DNA of 64,000 bases from NCBI GenBank assembly GCA_025594325.1, contig JANHCV010000010.1, positions 434,001-498,000 on the forward strand, read 5' to 3'. Made by a program: the position numbers and the translations under genes. The notes under the pieces were generated by a model that saw nothing but the letters and a program-made list of their open reading frames with translations, made no database searches and was not told the DNA's origin. The stretch is from Blastocladiella emersonii ATCC 22665. Its lineage: Eukaryota; Blastocladiomycota; Blastocladiomycetes; Blastocladiales; Blastocladiaceae. Positions 61,963-64,000 of this stretch are shown piece by piece (the first letter of the stretch is position 1; every line of letters begins with the position of its first letter).

Positions 61963-62266
61963 TCGCCCCACTCTCCCTCTCCTAGCAATATATACACTGC
62001 CTACTTCCACCCCATTCCAGATCGACGCGTCGAGATGCCACGCGAGTCGCGCACCACGTGTTGCGAGGCGCGTCGAGCGTGCGCCACACGCCGGCGATCG
62101 CCGCCCGACCTGAAAATCAGTTTTCGCCACCGCTCGCCGCACCGCCCCACGCGGCGCGCGCGTCAAAGGCGCCCGCCCGCCCCGCCCGCCACCCTTTCTC
62201 TCCCGCCCTGGAAGCGCTACTTCTTGCTACGCTACTCAATCACCTAAACACGCACGCACCACCACC
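61963..62266. other. Promoter and 5' UTR of Rab GDI
   Basis: 304 bp with no gene. Shared 3' flank of the SRA1-like gene and promoter of the GDI gene. Confidence 0.45.
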
Positions 62267-63722
62267 ATGGTACGGCGACGCACTCGCATGGACTACTCGC
62301 ACACCGCGCTGCCGTCGCCGCGGTGGGTGCGCCACCCGACCCGGACGCGTCGGCTCACCGCCCCCCGCGCGCAACATGTAGGACGAGAAGTACGACGTCA
62401 TTGTCCTCGGCACGGGGCTCACCGAGTGCATCCTGTCGGGCCTGCTGTCGGTCGAGGGCAAGAAGGTGCTGCACATGGACCGCAACGACTACTACGGCGC
62501 CGACTGCGCGTCGCTCAACCTCACCCAAATGTTCCGCAAGTTCCGCGACGGCGCCGCCGCGCCCGAGTCGTTTGGCCGCGACCGCGACTACGCGATTGAC
62601 CTGATCCCCAAGTTCATGATGGCCAACGGCGCGTTTGTGCGCATGCTGACGCACTGCGAGGTGACCAACTACCTCGAGTTCAAGCAGATCGCCGGGTCCT
62701 ACGTGTTCCGCGACGGCAAGATCTCCAAGGTGCCCGCCAACGAGATCGAGGCCGTCAAGTCGCCGCTCATGGGCCTGTTCGAGAAGCGCCGCGCCAAGAA
62801 GTTCTTCGAGTGGGTCCAGAACTACAGCGAGAAGGACCCCGCCACCTGGCAGGGCCTGGACATCAACAAGGTCACCATGGCCGAGGTCTACAAGCACTTC
62901 GGGCTCGAGTCGGGCACCCAGGATTTCATCGGCCACGCCATGGCCCTGCACCTCGACGACACGTACCTGCACCAGGTCGCCAAGGAGTCGTACGAGCGCA
63001 TCGTCATGTACACCATGTCGGTGCTGCGCTACGGCAAGTCGCCCTACGTCTACCCGCTCTACGGCCTCGGCGAGCTCCCGCAGGCGTTTGCCCGCCGCTC
63101 GGCGCTGTACGGCGGCACCTACATGCTCAACAAGCCCATTGACGAGATCGTCTACGACCCGGCGACCGGCAAGGTGGCCGGCGTCAAGTCCGAGGGCGAG
63201 ACGGCGCACGCGCCCATCGTCATCGGCGACCCGTCCTACTTCCCCGCCAAGGTCGCCCCCAAGGGCAAGGTGATCCGGTCCATCTGCCTGCTCAAGCACC
63301 CGATCCCGTCCACCGACGACTCGGACTCGGTCCAGATCATCATCCCGCAGAACCAGGTCGGCCGCAAGTCGGACATCTACGTGGCCTGCGTCTCGTCGAC
63401 CCACAAGGTGTGCGCCGCGCCCTACTACGTGGCCATTGTCTCGACCAAGATCGAGACCGACAAGCCCGAGCTCGAGCTCCAGGCCGCCTACGACCTGCTC
63501 GGCCCGATCGCCGAGAAGTTTGTCTCGATTGTCGACCTCAACGAGCCCACGGCCGACGGCACCCAGGATAACGTGTTCGTGTCCAAGTCGTACGACGCGA
63601 CCTCGCACTTTGAGACGGTCTGCGAGGACGTCTTCTCCCTGTACAAGCGCGTCACGGGCAAGGACCTCCACCTCAAGTCGTGGGAGGAGCTCCAGGCCGC
63701 GGCCGCCGCGGCGCAGCAGTAA
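62267..63722 (+). CDS. GDI1: Rab GDP-dissociation inhibitor (GDI1)
   Basis: Exon 1 is the start codon only (62267-62269). The intron 62270-62381 begins GTACGG and ends TGTAG; exon 2 is 62382-63722. The protein has 447 aa, the normal GDI length. It extracts prenylated GDP-Rabs from membranes and recycles them through the cytosol. The N-terminus DEKYDVIVLGTGLTECILSG is the Rossmann-like sequence-conserved region 1, followed by HMDRNDYYGADCASL, SVLRYGKSPYVYPLYGLGEL (Rab-binding platform and mobile effector loop) and the family's C-terminal part DDVFSLY-like EDVFSLYKRVTGKDL. There is no large REP-type insertion, so this is GDI and not Rab escort protein. The ATG|intron layout is the same as in ZMAT2. 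Confidence 0.96.
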
Positions 63723-63897
63723 CCGGCGAGCGTGTACCAGTACCAACCCCGAGTGAGTGTGTGTGTTTGTTTGTCGCAATACGAAATCCCTGTTCTGCTC
63801 ATCCACTCTCTCTCGCGTCGTGAGTGTGTGTGGGCTAGGGCACCATCTCGTGTATTCTTCATCAGCATCATCCCTCGACCGACCGACACGCACGGGT

Positions 63898-63929
63898 TTA
63901 CGCCTCGTTGATGAGACCGACGATCATGC
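63898..63929 (-). CDS. Last exon of a further minus-strand gene (partial)
   Basis: Read on the minus strand, GTGTAG precedes a short open stretch ending with codons for MIVGLINEA and TAA at 63898. The acceptor resembles other introns here, so this is probably the final exon of a gene continuing beyond the window. The product cannot be named from nine residues. Confidence 0.35.
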
Positions 63930-64000
63930 TACACGAGCGCACGGGCGAGCGAGCGGGCAGTCAGCGACGCGCGGCGGGGGCGAGGAAGGGACCAGGAAGA

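Overview
The window is nuclear DNA of a GC-rich eukaryote with short spliceosomal introns, most likely a zoosporic (flagellated) fungus. Blastocladiomycota (Allomyces/Catenaria type) is my best guess, but this is inference from gene content. Supporting genes are a cytoplasmic dynein light chain LC8, a ciliary-type RAB28 with a CaaX tail, PTEN, a SNF5 subunit ending in a GATA finger, and many F-box/ankyrin-like/LRR genes. In 23 introns placed by reading frame and protein conservation, donors almost always read GT[A/G]CG rather than GTAAG, and acceptors are mostly TAG.

Region 1-14.5 kb (accessory): four related minus-strand LRR genes with an F-box-like N-terminus. One (4948-6825) is intact and the others are frameshifted or decayed. 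The fourth is split by a 5461-bp Ty3-type chromovirus at 8480-13940, with identical 216-bp LTRs and a CCACT target duplication. The element's pol is internally deleted and carries a 138-bp tandem repeat.

Region 14.9-23.7 kb (housekeeping): DYNLL (LC8), RAB28, PTEN, a mitochondrial-type enoyl-CoA hydratase, dolichol kinase and an oxidoreductase-like (OXLD1-type) gene. The last two converge on a roughly 300-bp tandem duplication of their shared 3' ends.

Region 24-39.6 kb (mixed): one frameshifted and one decayed plus-strand LRR gene, an F-box/ankyrin-like gene, a Ty1/copia relic, an F-box relic, an intact NPRL3 (GATOR1/SEACIT) gene, an LRR gene of a second type, a second F-box gene, and a decayed fungal fatty acid synthase beta fragment with an in-frame 30-bp triplication.

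Region 39.6-50.5 kb (accessory): a tandem duplication with a period of about 4.23 kb. It carries two diverged, largely decayed copies of a multi-exon minus-strand gene that I do not recognise. After it come about 2.3 kb of unassigned DNA, an orphan frameshifted ORF and a diverged solo LTR of the same family as the complete element.

Region 51-64 kb (housekeeping): PA2G4/EBP1-like, a hypothetical gene, a TMEM41-type membrane protein, a secreted two-domain fasciclin protein, ZMAT2/Snu23, SNF5-GATA, an SRA1-like protein, Rab GDI, and the last exon of a further minus-strand gene. Compact housekeeping blocks thus alternate with islands of duplicated, decaying genes and retroelements.
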